From positions 124,001 to 188,000 of the forward strand of contig NZ_QEWQ01000006.1 in NCBI RefSeq assembly GCF_003121845.1: a DNA stretch of 64,000 nucleotides, given 5' to 3'. A program made the translations under genes and the position numbers. Below are positions 27,380 to 36,441 of the stretch, piece by piece. Source of the stretch: Ignatzschineria ureiclastica. GTDB taxonomy: Bacteria > Pseudomonadota > Gammaproteobacteria > Cardiobacteriales > Wohlfahrtiimonadaceae. The notes below the pieces were generated by a model. It was not told where the DNA came from and did not search any database. It saw only the letters and a program-made list of their open reading frames with translations. Numbering within the stretch: position 1 is the stretch's first letter; every line of letters begins with the position of its first letter.

Positions 27380-28318
27380 TTATATAATGAATAAAGCGAT
27401 GATTACTGCTAGCACAACTCCACCTGCTGCAATTGCTACTTTAATAAAATTCTTTTGTCTATCAGATTGCAAGTTACTTGTATTACTATCACTTTTTCCA
27501 TAATTCTTCTCTTGATTAGAAGATGAAGATATTTTCTCTTTTACAAGCTTAGATACAGTACTTTTTTTATTTAACTTATTAAGCACATTAATCAAATGCA
27601 TTAATCGCTCCAGAGAAAAATTCCCAGTAATATAATTCATTTGAGAACCTAAATATTGCTCATCCCATAATGATTCATTTAAATCAATTGCAGGACTGAA
27701 TTTTGAAACCGAATAATCTTCAAATAAATCAGGGATTTTTTGATAACTATACAAGATAGTCAATAAAACATCTTGGACTGAAAAATCATCATGTCTAACA
27801 CAAGATTTTATGTATGACTTTAACTTACTTAAACCATTACCATTTTTTGCATCTTCTATAGACTCTCTTAATATATCTGTTACCAAAAAAGTGTCTAAAA
27901 GGTTTTTTTTATCATTTAACAACTGATTAACATCTATATCTTTTATTCGCTGGTTATTCTCTTCAGTTTTATCCTCAGGCTTTTGTGCCGCTGAATTACT
28001 CTCCTGACGCTCATCATTATCAATGATAAATCCTTGAATATTCTTGCGATTTTGCAAATATTTTTTAACATCTAAAGCATGTAAACAGCGTTTTTCATTA
28101 AATACTTCGTAATTCAGACTGCTTATTAAATCATCAAAATACCTAGGCTTAATCCATTCTATACCTTCATTTTCTACAATGGAGAATATTGCACCCGGCG
28201 TTAATGATTTGTCTGAAAATAAATTACTATCTAATGATTTAAAGTCTTTTTGATCCAATTCAACAGGCCTAGAGCCATTTTTTAAATTATTTAAGAATTG
28301 TGCTTTTGATACCGTCAT
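27380..28318 (-). CDS. Hypothetical tail-anchored membrane protein
   Basis: A 312-aa protein that I do not recognise. It is acidic and helix-rich, with a low-complexity stretch at about 100-125. The only membrane segment is at the very C-terminus (about 290-312, VAIAAGGVVLAVIIALFII), so the bulk would face the cytoplasm. Residues 205-260 include YFLERLMHLINVL-like helical text (actually SLERLMHLINVLNKLNK). It starts 8 bp after the large dynamin-like gene with an AGGTGA site, and the HerA-type gene starts 14 bp after it. A role as membrane anchor or adaptor between the GTPases and the ATPase is inferred from position only. Confidence 0.75.
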   Translation of the reverse strand: MTVSKAQFLNNLKNGSRPVELDQKDFKSLDSNLFSDKSLTPGAIFSIVENEGIEWIKPRYFDDLISSLNYEVFNEKRCLHALDVKKYLQNRKNIQGFIIDNDERQESNSAAQKPEDKTEENNQRIKDIDVNQLLNDKKNLLDTFLVTDILRESIEDAKNGNGLSKLKSYIKSCVRHDDFSVQDVLLTILYSYQKIPDLFEDYSVSKFSPAIDLNESLWDEQYLGSQMNYITGNFSLERLMHLINVLNKLNKKSTVSKLVKEKISSSSNQEKNYGKSDSNTSNLQSDRQKNFIKVAIAAGGVVLAVIIALFII

Positions 28319-28326
28319 AATGTCAC

Positions 28327-30675
28327 CTATCGATTCATTGAAATTATTTGTGATAATTTATCTTGAAATTGTTTAATTTCATCCAAATTATTCCTACCTT
28401 CTTGAATTGCTCGCTCTCTATCAGCTACATTTTCCATCTTGCTATTCAAGTCTGACATCACGTTATCAAAAATTGGATTAAAATGTTTTTCAGCATACTC
28501 AGCGAAAATAGATGACATTTCTTTAGAGTTTTCACCTATTACTTCTTGTAAAATTTTAATTTGCTTCTCAAATTTTGAGTATAAATCATGCTCTCTTGCT
28601 GCCCACAAGCTTTCTAAGTCTACAAATTCTTCTTTCACATCTATTTCATATTCTTCAATTCTATCTCTTTTTGTAATCCATAATGTCCAAGGATTTCTTT
28701 CTTGTACTGTGCGTTCTCTTTTTTGTTTATAGTTTCTTATTTTTATTTCATTATTCTGTAATGTTTCTATAAAAGCACCATTCATTGAATTCTTAAGCTT
28801 TATCTTCAATCCATCTAAAATAGGAAAAATATCTTTATCATCAATCATACTTCCAAATAATGATTCTAAGTACTGATTATATTCTGCTATTAATTGCTTT
28901 TGAATAATAGGTTGACTTGATTTTTCTATGCTCTCTAACTTGATATGAAAGCTTTCTAAAAATTCAGTATAGATTTTTTCGAGTTTTTCTAATGATTTAT
29001 ATGCTGATGCCACACTTACTTTCTCTTTTGTGACAAATTGTTTTTTTAATTTTTCTAATATGTTGTCAATATCAGATTGCTCCTCATGCATTAAACCAAC
29101 AATAATGTCAGGGATTGCAGCTTCTCGCTCCTCTAATCTTGTGATAAATTGCTTAACATCAAAACCATCTCTCTTTTTCTTTTCTAAAGCTACAAGCTCT
29201 TTTTTTAAAGTGTCTAACTTACTTTGCTCTAAATTTAGGTTCGCATTAATTTGCGCCTCAGCATTGCTATCTTTAAGAATATTGCTTAATAAACCATATA
29301 TACGATAAACTCGATTTGGTAAGTTATACTTATTAATATAATTAGAAACTACTGCTTCTATCGCAGGAATGCCACTACGCTCTAATACTAAAGGATTAAC
29401 ACTCTGACTCATTGATGCTACATTGCGATTCATCAACGCAAGTTCTGAACGATTTAATGGCATGTATTGCACAAAATCATAAACTTTTTCATCTTCAAAC
29501 AATCCAATTAAACCTTGTAGTAATCTTTTTTCTTTTGATGATAAAGATTCTTCTAACAGTTGCTGTTTTCGTAATAATAGTGCTAGTTGTGCTGATATTG
29601 GATAAATTTTTGGCTGTGCAATACCATTCTCTGATAAATAGTTTTTAACATTCAAAAGAATTTTATCCATATTCTCTTTTTCTAAATCAAATTCATCAGC
29701 CTTATTGAGCAAAAATAAAAATCTATCTCTCCCTTGCTTACCTTTTTTCTGCATAGCATTGGCTATATCATTTAATGTGCTCATATCATCATCCGTACCA
29801 ATTTGTGTTGCATTAATGATATAAAGAATTAAAGGATTTCTATTACTATCTTGAATGTGTTCAATCGTAACTGTTCTATGCTCAGTAGTTCGGCTATTAT
29901 TAGGTCCGGGAGTATCTGTTAAAACTAAACGAGAATTTTCATAATTCTCTATACCGATCAAATTACCATCTATTCTTATTCTTGAGGTACCTTGAGCATT
30001 CCAATCAGATAATTGCTTTAAGTTACTAGAAATATTGTCCTTATCATTAAAATCAACCACTAAATTATTTCTTTTATCATGTTGACTTGAAGCCAGTTGG
30101 AGATTAAATACACCTGATAGCTGATCCTTCGTGTTGTTGATTTGCGCTATTGTTGCAGTCGTCGCCTCATTAGCTGCAGGTAATAATTCATATCCTAACA
30201 AACTATTAATAAATGTAGATTTACCTGACGACATGGTTGCTACAACAAAGGCATCAAAATCTTTATTAAAAGCTTCTTTTATTGCTGTCTTATTACTAAC
30301 ACTAGCATTAATATATTTTGATAAAAGCTTACTTTTCTCCGCTTCCTTAACCAAGTTTTCTATTTCAGTTAATCGAGATTCAGCACCCTTAATAACTTTA
30401 TAGTTAATTTTTATATCAAAACTATTATTTTTAACTGCATATTCAACTGCCTCAGCAACATCATCACAATCCTCTTTAGTGCCTGTAAACGTGATATCAT
30501 ATTGTTTATTTTTATTGAAAACACTATATAGAATTTCTGCAAAATCATCGATCCAATCTTGTAATCTTAATGACGCATACTTTGATAAGAACGAATCCTC
30601 TGCAATCTCAACATCTTCAATTTTGAAGGTAGTATGTACAATAAATGGGTTATATTCTATTTCAACTTTAATCAT
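28327..30675 (-). CDS. Large dynamin-like GTPase
   Basis: A 782-aa bacterial dynamin-like protein. The first ~110 residues are a separate small domain. The GTPase domain shows G1 ATMSSGKST (about 146-154), a switch I Thr in NEATTATIA, G3 DTPGPNN (about 254-260) and G4 LNKADEFD (about 323-330). The rest is long helical text with Lys/Glu heptads (450-560, 700-780) that would form the stalk and bundle for self-assembly. A basic patch with Trp (ERNPWTLWITKRDR) near 655 could contact membranes. ATG 30675 has an AGAGGAT site. Its small paralogue lies directly upstream. Bacterial dynamin pairs are known in phage defence and membrane maintenance. Confidence 0.88.
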   Translation of the reverse strand: MIKVEIEYNPFIVHTTFKIEDVEIAEDSFLSKYASLRLQDWIDDFAEILYSVFNKNKQYDITFTGTKEDCDDVAEAVEYAVKNNSFDIKINYKVIKGAESRLTEIENLVKEAEKSKLLSKYINASVSNKTAIKEAFNKDFDAFVVATMSSGKSTFINSLLGYELLPAANEATTATIAQINNTKDQLSGVFNLQLASSQHDKRNNLVVDFNDKDNISSNLKQLSDWNAQGTSRIRIDGNLIGIENYENSRLVLTDTPGPNNSRTTEHRTVTIEHIQDSNRNPLILYIINATQIGTDDDMSTLNDIANAMQKKGKQGRDRFLFLLNKADEFDLEKENMDKILLNVKNYLSENGIAQPKIYPISAQLALLLRKQQLLEESLSSKEKRLLQGLIGLFEDEKVYDFVQYMPLNRSELALMNRNVASMSQSVNPLVLERSGIPAIEAVVSNYINKYNLPNRVYRIYGLLSNILKDSNAEAQINANLNLEQSKLDTLKKELVALEKKKRDGFDVKQFITRLEEREAAIPDIIVGLMHEEQSDIDNILEKLKKQFVTKEKVSVASAYKSLEKLEKIYTEFLESFHIKLESIEKSSQPIIQKQLIAEYNQYLESLFGSMIDDKDIFPILDGLKIKLKNSMNGAFIETLQNNEIKIRNYKQKRERTVQERNPWTLWITKRDRIEEYEIDVKEEFVDLESLWAAREHDLYSKFEKQIKILQEVIGENSKEMSSIFAEYAEKHFNPIFDNVMSDLNSKMENVADRERAIQEGRNNLDEIKQFQDKLSQIISMNR

Positions 30676-30771
30676 ATTATCCTCTTAATTTTTACTTATT
30701 AATCAATCATTCTGGTAAAGCTAAGCAAGTCTCTTTAAATTTGAGAGTTTTCAAATGATAATGGGTTGTGT

Positions 30772-31701
30772 TCAATGTAAAGATGTGCGAGTTGCAATAT
30801 AGCCTTCAATTACTTCTATTAAAGCACCCAAACCTGCTTGTTTAGTAACTTGATCAAAAACCATTTTTTTTGCTATATAATCCTTCTGATGAATATCAAT
30901 ATCTGATAAATTAGCCAGAGCATATTGATCTATTTCTTCTAACAATTGAGCTCTTTCTTTTGCTGTCATACTTTCATTATGTAAGTATTTTGAAGCCAAT
31001 AATATTTTTAACGAAGAAACAGGTGTTATATTAAATTTAAACGATGGTTTAATATCATTTAAATAGTCCTTCATTTTTCCAAGAATATCACCTAAATTTT
31101 CATTTTTTTCTTCATCTAATTTATCTATTTTATTCAATACAATAAGAATATCTTTGATATTATCCCCAACATTTTTTATAATTCTACCAAGCAAAACTCG
31201 ATCATCATTGGTACCAATTTGCGTTGCATTTATAACGTAAATCATTAAGTTTACTTGTTGATTCTCTACAAAATCAATTAAACACTTTTCATGTGTTGGG
31301 TCTTGACTATTATTGGGTCCTGGGGTATCAAAAATTTTAATTTTGCTACCCATATCGGGAAGATTTCTAAAAGGACCTGATATGTTTATAGAATGGACAT
31401 TAGAATCCTGATTCCATAATTTTAAATTTTCTAGAGATATATTATCTACTGCTATATCTTCGTAAGGTTTTAATAGTTCTCCCCCCCATGAATAAATATC
31501 AGTAAATGTCTTAATATCTCTAGTTTTCCTTATTGTTCCAGAAAAGTATTCTTTATGATTATCCTGTTCAATGCAGGTAACTTTTGCTGTAGTAGCTTCA
31601 TTTGCTGAATGTAATAATTCCTTTCCTAACAAACAATTAATTAGAGTAGATTTGCCTGCGCTCATGGTTGCTACTATTGCTATATTAAACTCTTTATCCA
31701 T
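30772..31701 (-). CDS. Small dynamin-like GTPase
   Basis: A 309-aa protein made up almost only of a dynamin-type GTPase domain: G1 ATMSAGKST at 11-19, NEATTAKVT as switch I, G3 DTPGPNN (about 124-130) and G4 LNKIDKLD (about 190-197). It is clearly paralogous to the GTPase domain of the next gene but lacks a stalk, so it may act as a partner subunit. ATG 31701 has a GTGGGGAT site. It is the first gene of the six-gene operon; a pair of TGTGTCAT direct repeats (31743-31750, 31754-31761) lies just upstream and could be an operator (weak). Confidence 0.86.
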   Translation of the reverse strand: MDKEFNIAIVATMSAGKSTLINCLLGKELLHSANEATTAKVTCIEQDNHKEYFSGTIRKTRDIKTFTDIYSWGGELLKPYEDIAVDNISLENLKLWNQDSNVHSINISGPFRNLPDMGSKIKIFDTPGPNNSQDPTHEKCLIDFVENQQVNLMIYVINATQIGTNDDRVLLGRIIKNVGDNIKDILIVLNKIDKLDEEKNENLGDILGKMKDYLNDIKPSFKFNITPVSSLKILLASKYLHNESMTAKERAQLLEEIDQYALANLSDIDIHQKDYIAKKMVFDQVTKQAGLGALIEVIEGYIATRTSLH

Positions 31702-31845
31702 AATATTATCCCCACTATCATTCTGTAGATTTTAACCGGTAATGTGTCATGGTTGTGTCATATCTAATATAAATTTATTTAATTAAATTATTGCTCCATG
31801 TCGCATCTAACCTATTTTGTCAAATCTAGATATTTTCAGGAGGGG

Positions 31846-32285
31846 TTATATTAGAGATTCAATCAAATCCTCATTAATAAACAACTTATCTTGGACAGCT
31901 GTGTGCTCAACCAATACCACATAGCTTTTGTAGATATATCGATGCTGTTTGACGCTTAGTCATATTACTCTCAACCAAGTTACCAATATGGTGATATAGC
32001 TTCTCAAACAAAACATTTACTAATTCATAGCTATAAATTTTTGGCTCTTTTTCTTAGATTATTGTGCTGTTTCTTCGATTAATTTTGTAATAAATATGAT
32101 TTTGTCATTCTTCCATGTCGACGTTTCTTCTATGGCCTTCGACATATATACAATCTATAGCTCTCTATTGCCTTATGTTATGACTGCTAAAAACAATCGA
32201 TAATAATCTCTTTTATTCATTACAATATAATGGCTTAACAATACAATATTGGCAGTGATAACAGTTTTTTTCAATCAAATATTCT
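31846..32285 (-). pseudogene. Decayed Fic-family gene (C-terminal half)
   Basis: No long frame remains, but minus-strand frames spell the C-terminal half of a Fic protein in order: LSHYIVMNKRDYYRLFLAV (about 32182-32238), KAIEETSTWKNDKIIFITK then LIEETAQ and a stop, KIYSYELVNVLFEKLYHHIG, LVESNMTKRQTASIYLQKL and, after a frameshift, VLVEHTAVQDKLFINEDLIE ending at TAA 31846-31848. The C-terminal part is the helix-turn-helix found after the Fic domain. The HPFxxGNGR active site is not seen. This is identification by recalled family pattern; a translated search would settle it. Confidence 0.78.
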
Positions 32286-32429
32286 TAGGCTTCAGATTCT
32301 TTAGTTACGTATAATTTAATGCCACGTTTTATTCCCTATACTAAACTACATATCCTACACCAATCGCAGTTAAGCCTGATTATTACTACCATTTCAACTA
32401 TTTTGTTGGTAAAATTTTCCATCTCTTGA

Positions 32430-32462
32430 TTTACCACCAAACTTACCACCATTAAGTTGGCT
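32430..32462 (+). repeat. 33-bp direct repeat, right copy
   Basis: Perfect copy of 22351-22383, 130 bp from the 3' end of the tRNA-Ser gene. It does not overlap the tRNA. The pair delimits a 10.08-kb AT-rich segment. Confidence 0.9.
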
Positions 32463-32554
32463 GACGGATAGGTTCACACTGTAAAAAAGATAACACGCTA
32501 TGTTAGGAATAGCGTAACTAATTGATTTAAATATAATTTAAAAACACCAGACAA

Positions 32555-32585
32555 GAAAAAACCCTTAGCGAATGCTAAGGGTTTT
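32555..32585 (-). terminator. Terminator of tRNA-Ser
   Basis: Ten-bp stem AACCCTTAGC/GCTAAGGGTT with a 4-nt loop, followed on the minus strand by TTTTTTC. It starts 7 bp past the tRNA 3' end. Confidence 0.9.
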
Positions 32586-32591
32586 GATATA

Positions 32592-32681
32592 TGGCGGAGG
32601 CGGTGGGATTCGAACTCACGAACGGTTTAACCCGTTGCCGGTTTTCAAGACCGGTGCCTTCAACCACTCGGCCACGCCTCC
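32592..32681 (-). tRNA. tRNA-Ser(UGA)
   Basis: Ninety nucleotides including an encoded CCA. Acceptor arms GGAGGCG and CGCCTCC, anticodon loop CTTGAAA (anticodon TGA), a long variable arm as in serine tRNAs, and a T-loop GTTCGAATCC. It lies 87 bp after pykA on the same strand. The defence island begins at its 3' side, a common integration target, although no copy of the tRNA 3' end is found elsewhere in the window. Confidence 0.98.
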
Positions 32682-32768
32682 ATGTAAGAAGTGTTATTAT
32701 AGAGAAAAAATCTTCATCTGCAACTATTTTTTCGCTATTTCCTTACTTTGATCGCTAATTAGTCAATT

Positions 32769-34199
32769 TTAGTCAATTGTTACGATTCTAAGGCAGTTTG
32801 TACCACCTTGTTGGAAGTTAAATGAACCAAAGGTGACTAAGATACGATCACCGGTTTCTACTGCATTTTGTGCTTTTAACACACCCACGACTTGACGGAC
32901 AATTTCATCATCAGGTGATGGTTTGAAATCGTAAAGAATGGGCTGTACACCTTGGCAGATTGTGAGGCGACCACAAGTTGCTTCATTACGCGTAATACCA
33001 TAAATCGGAAGCTGTGAAGTCACGCGGCTCATTAAGAGCGCTGTGGTTCCGGTTTCTGTTAAACAAGCTACCGCTTTAATATCAAAGTGGTTTGCAAGCA
33101 CGATTGAAGACATTGCAATCGCTTCATCGGTACGCTCAAATTTGAAAGGTTCTTCCCGGAGTGAATAGCCTTCTAATGAGTAATCCACTTCACTCTCCGC
33201 ACCTTGACAGATCGCTGACATCGCTTGGACAGTTTTCACAGGATATTTACCTACGGCTGTTTCTGCTGAAAGCATCACTGCATCCGTCCCATCAAGTACG
33301 GAGTTCGCAACGTCCATGACCTCTGCACGGGTTGGGGATTGGTGTTCAATCATCGATTCCATCATCTGTGTTGCGGTAATAACGGCTTTATCGAGTTGAC
33401 GCGCACGTTTAATAAAACGTTTTTGTACACCCACTAATTTTGCATCACCAATCTCAACACCGAGATCTCCACGGGCAATCATAATCGCATCAGAGGCTTC
33501 AATAATTTCATCGATATTATCCAAGGCCTCTGTACGCTCAATTTTTGCCACAATACCGGCATTTGAACCCGCTTTGACGAGAAGTTCACGTGCTTCTTCA
33601 ATATCAGCGGCGGTTTTAGGGAAAGAGACAGCGATAAAATCGGTATTAAAGTTTGCAGCACAGATCAGATCTTCTTTATCTTTATCGGTTAATGCTGCGG
33701 CAGATAGACCGCCCCCTTTAAGATTAAGACCTTTACGGTTAGATAATGGACCAGCGGTTAATACTTTAGTTTGAATTTCAGTTTCAGTGACACCGGTCAC
33801 TTCTGCGACGATATTACCATCATCAAGCAGGAGGATATCACCGATATTTACATCATTGACGAGCTCTTTATAAGCAATCCCGACACGCTCTTTGGTACCG
33901 GCATCTTCATCCAGTGCGGAATCGAGCACGAAAGTTTGTCCTTCCTCTAACTCTACTCGTCCATCGATAAAGTTTTCAATACGAATTTTAGGACCTTGTA
34001 AATCAGAGAGAATACCGACTCTAACCCCTAACTTATTAGCAATTTCTCGAACGGCTGCTGCACGCGCTTCATGTTCAGCATGCTCACCATGAGAGAAGTT
34101 GAGACGGACGATATTCACGCCGGCTTTGATAATGCCTTCTAATACTCCAGGTTTATCAGTTGCAGGGCCTAATGTTGCTACAATTTTAGTACGACGCAT
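32769..34199 (-). CDS. pykA: Pyruvate kinase
   Basis: A 476-aa cytoplasmic glycolytic enzyme converting phosphoenolpyruvate and ADP to pyruvate and ATP. It opens MRRTKIVATLGPATD, has MNFSHG-type VRLNFSHGEH, the B domain at about 70-170, the catalytic IVAKIERTEALDNIDEII, and the signature MDVANSVLDGTDAVMLSAET. Length and sequence fit the PykA branch of gammaproteobacteria (E. coli PykA has 480 aa). A TTG directly before the ATG could be read as the start; the AGAGGAG spacing favours the ATG at 34199. hemN is divergent, 334 bp away. Confidence 0.96.
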   Translation of the reverse strand: MRRTKIVATLGPATDKPGVLEGIIKAGVNIVRLNFSHGEHAEHEARAAAVREIANKLGVRVGILSDLQGPKIRIENFIDGRVELEEGQTFVLDSALDEDAGTKERVGIAYKELVNDVNIGDILLLDDGNIVAEVTGVTETEIQTKVLTAGPLSNRKGLNLKGGGLSAAALTDKDKEDLICAANFNTDFIAVSFPKTAADIEEARELLVKAGSNAGIVAKIERTEALDNIDEIIEASDAIMIARGDLGVEIGDAKLVGVQKRFIKRARQLDKAVITATQMMESMIEHQSPTRAEVMDVANSVLDGTDAVMLSAETAVGKYPVKTVQAMSAICQGAESEVDYSLEGYSLREEPFKFERTDEAIAMSSIVLANHFDIKAVACLTETGTTALLMSRVTSQLPIYGITRNEATCGRLTICQGVQPILYDFKPSPDDEIVRQVVGVLKAQNAVETGDRILVTFGSFNFQQGGTNCLRIVTID

Positions 34200-34447
34200 C
34201 AATGTATCTCCTCTGTTGCTCTAAAAAAATTTCAATCTACTCTAAAAAATCATTTCTAGAAAATTGAAAGATTCGTGATAAGTGTAAAGTATAACGCTAA
34301 TTTATATTCTTAGCTTAACAAATCAGGATAAAACCGTCACAATATCATTGTTTCCGCTATAATTAAGAGAAACATAAAATCAATCAAATCATTACAATAA
34401 AATTATACCGGTCTCACTTAAGATAGTATAAATAGTATAACAATCTC

Positions 34448-34461
34448 ATGATTTTTATCAT
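34448..34461 (+). promoter_or_regulatory. FNR/ANR-like box upstream of hemN
   Basis: ATGAT-TTTT-ATCAT is a perfect palindrome matching the FNR consensus TTGAT-N4-ATCAA at 8 of 10 positions, 72 bp before the hemN start. Anaerobic activation of hemN by FNR-type regulators is known in related bacteria, so the site is plausible. Confidence 0.55.
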
Positions 34462-34533
34462 TCAGACAATCACTGATCTCAAGTGATTTTTTAATCTTCG
34501 AGCAGAAGCTTATCATTAGAGTATATAGGTAAT

Positions 34534-35910
34534 ATGACAAATAAAATATTTAATGAAGCCCTCATCGCGAAATACGATAAAGCAGGCCCACGCTACACTT
34601 CCTACCCTACGGCAGTGCAATTTACCGACGAATTTGGCAACAAAGAGTATATCGAAGCGGCGAAAGCCTCTAATGAAAGGCTTAATCCACTCTCGCTCTA
34701 TTTTCATATTCCTTTCTGCGCCACGATCTGTTTCTACTGCGGTTGTAACAAAATTATCACCAAAAATCGTAAACGTTCTGAACCTTATCTTGAGCGCCTC
34801 TTTAAAGAGATGGAGATGCAAGGAGCACTCTTCAGTAATCGCGCGCCGGCAAAACAATTACATTGGGGCGGTGGTACACCCACATTTCTCTCGCATGATG
34901 AGATGAAAGCCCTAATGGATAAAACTCGCGAAGAGTTTAATCTACTGCCAAATGATGAAGCGGAAGTCTCTATCGAGGTTGATCCTCGGGAGGCGAATGC
35001 CGATACCGTTCGCTTCCTTCGCTCTATCGGCTTTAATCGTCTTAGTATGGGTGTACAAGATTTTGATGACAAAGTGCAATTAGCGGTCAATCGTATTCAG
35101 CCAAAAGAGATCACGATTGAAACCTTAACTGCAGCACGCGATTGTGGTTTTAACTCTATCTCACTGGATCTGATCTATGGTTTACCGTTCCAAACAGTAG
35201 AAACCTTTGATAAAACCCTTGATGAAGTGATTGCACTCTCCCCAGATCGCCTCTCGGTCTTTAACTATGCTCATATGCCGCATCTCTTCAAAACACAAAA
35301 GCAGATGAATGCCGCCGATATGCCATCGCCACAAGAGAAGCTCTTGATCCTTAAATTAGTGATTGAACGCTTAACGGAGGCTGGCTATGTCTATATTGGG
35401 ATGGATCACTTTGCGAAACCGACAGATCAACTTGCGATTGCACAGCAAGAGGGCTTACTCTACCGTAATTTCCAAGGTTATAGTACGCATGCGGATTGTG
35501 ATGTTGTGGGAATGGGCGTCTCTTCAATCTCGCAAATTGGAGATATCTACTCACAAAACGCCAAAACGATGCCGCAATATGAAGAGCGTATCGATAGTGG
35601 TCAACTCGCTATTATGCGCGGTGTTAAACTCACGCGGGATGATGTGATTCGCCGGCATGTGATTACAGAAATTATGTGTAATCTTAAACTCGATCTTGAT
35701 CAAGTGAGCCGAGATTTCAATATCGATGCACGAGAATATTTTAAAGCGGATCTTCCAGAGCTTGAAGCGATGCAAGATGATGGCTTAATCATTGTGGATA
35801 AAGATAAATATTATGTACAAGATGCCGGTCGGCTTTTAATCCGTAATATCGGCATGGTATTTGATGCTTATCTGCAAAAAAATGATAATCGCTTCTCTCG
35901 CGTTATCTAA
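34534..35910 (+). CDS. hemN: Oxygen-independent coproporphyrinogen III oxidase
   Basis: A 458-aa radical-SAM enzyme that decarboxylates coproporphyrinogen III to protoporphyrinogen IX without oxygen, in cytoplasmic haem synthesis. The [4Fe-4S] cluster motif CATICFYCGC (about 62-71) includes the extra Cys typical of HemN, followed by LHWGGGTPTFLS (about 108-119). The N-terminus FNEALIAKYDKAGPRYTSYP and the total length match true HemN rather than the shorter HemW-like proteins. AGGT lies before the ATG. An FNR-like box is upstream, and a strong terminator follows at 36024-36060. Confidence 0.96.
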   Translation: MTNKIFNEALIAKYDKAGPRYTSYPTAVQFTDEFGNKEYIEAAKASNERLNPLSLYFHIPFCATICFYCGCNKIITKNRKRSEPYLERLFKEMEMQGALFSNRAPAKQLHWGGGTPTFLSHDEMKALMDKTREEFNLLPNDEAEVSIEVDPREANADTVRFLRSIGFNRLSMGVQDFDDKVQLAVNRIQPKEITIETLTAARDCGFNSISLDLIYGLPFQTVETFDKTLDEVIALSPDRLSVFNYAHMPHLFKTQKQMNAADMPSPQEKLLILKLVIERLTEAGYVYIGMDHFAKPTDQLAIAQQEGLLYRNFQGYSTHADCDVVGMGVSSISQIGDIYSQNAKTMPQYEERIDSGQLAIMRGVKLTRDDVIRRHVITEIMCNLKLDLDQVSRDFNIDAREYFKADLPELEAMQDDGLIIVDKDKYYVQDAGRLLIRNIGMVFDAYLQKNDNRFSRVI

Positions 35911-36023
35911 TATTTGTCGCAATAGATCTACACAATATAAATCTACACAATATCGAGTCTTTGATGAATCGGCTTAACCGACTTCTATAAAAATCGTTAA
36001 AAATCAACGCAAAAAATCGCTAT

Positions 36024-36060
36024 AAAGCGCTCATGGGGAATCTCCTTTGAGCGCTTTTTT
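36024..36060 (+). terminator. Terminator of hemN
   Basis: AAAGCGCTCA and TGAGCGCTTT arms around a 16-nt loop, followed by TTT. It is about 115 bp after the hemN stop codon. Confidence 0.85.
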
Positions 36061-36441
36061 ATGCCTATAATCTCTTCCGAACTCACGCTCATTCAATCGA
36101 TAACCGACAACCGTCAATCGAAGCAGCCATTTCCGATCAAGATAATATTTCCAATCAATTTCAAGTCATTAAACGAGCATCTAGCACTTTATTTGATCAT
36201 AAAGAAGCCCGCTCTCTATTGCTATAAAAAAATAGCTATGATAGCTTTAAATTATTACATTATAAGAACAAACGTTCATCTAGCGAACAAAAAGCCTTAT
36301 ATCAATATCCGATATAAGCTGACATAAGCCTATATGGATCTATATAAGATCTACATAAGGCCAGATAAAAACAGATAAGAACAACAATAACGATATTTAA
36401 AGCTTTAATTACCTATTTTTATAACAACAAAGGAGGTCAAG
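36061..36441 (+). other. Intergenic region before yjcH
   Basis: AT-rich and non-coding. An 88-codon open frame at 36061-36327 starts on the terminator tail, has no ribosome site and no family resemblance, so I do not call it. Short TATAAG and ATATAAG motifs repeat near 36295-36385. The yjcH-actP promoter should lie here, but I cannot place it. Confidence 0.4.

Noticed and set aside
32592-32681. tRNA-Ser 3' end as the attachment core of the island
   Set aside because: No second copy of the tRNA 3' end was seen in the window, and the 33-bp direct repeat does not overlap the tRNA. The island may still have entered here, with the other end outside the window.
36061-36327. 88-codon ORF upstream of yjcH
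   Set aside because: No ribosome site, starts on the terminator tail, composition of random AT-rich sequence.
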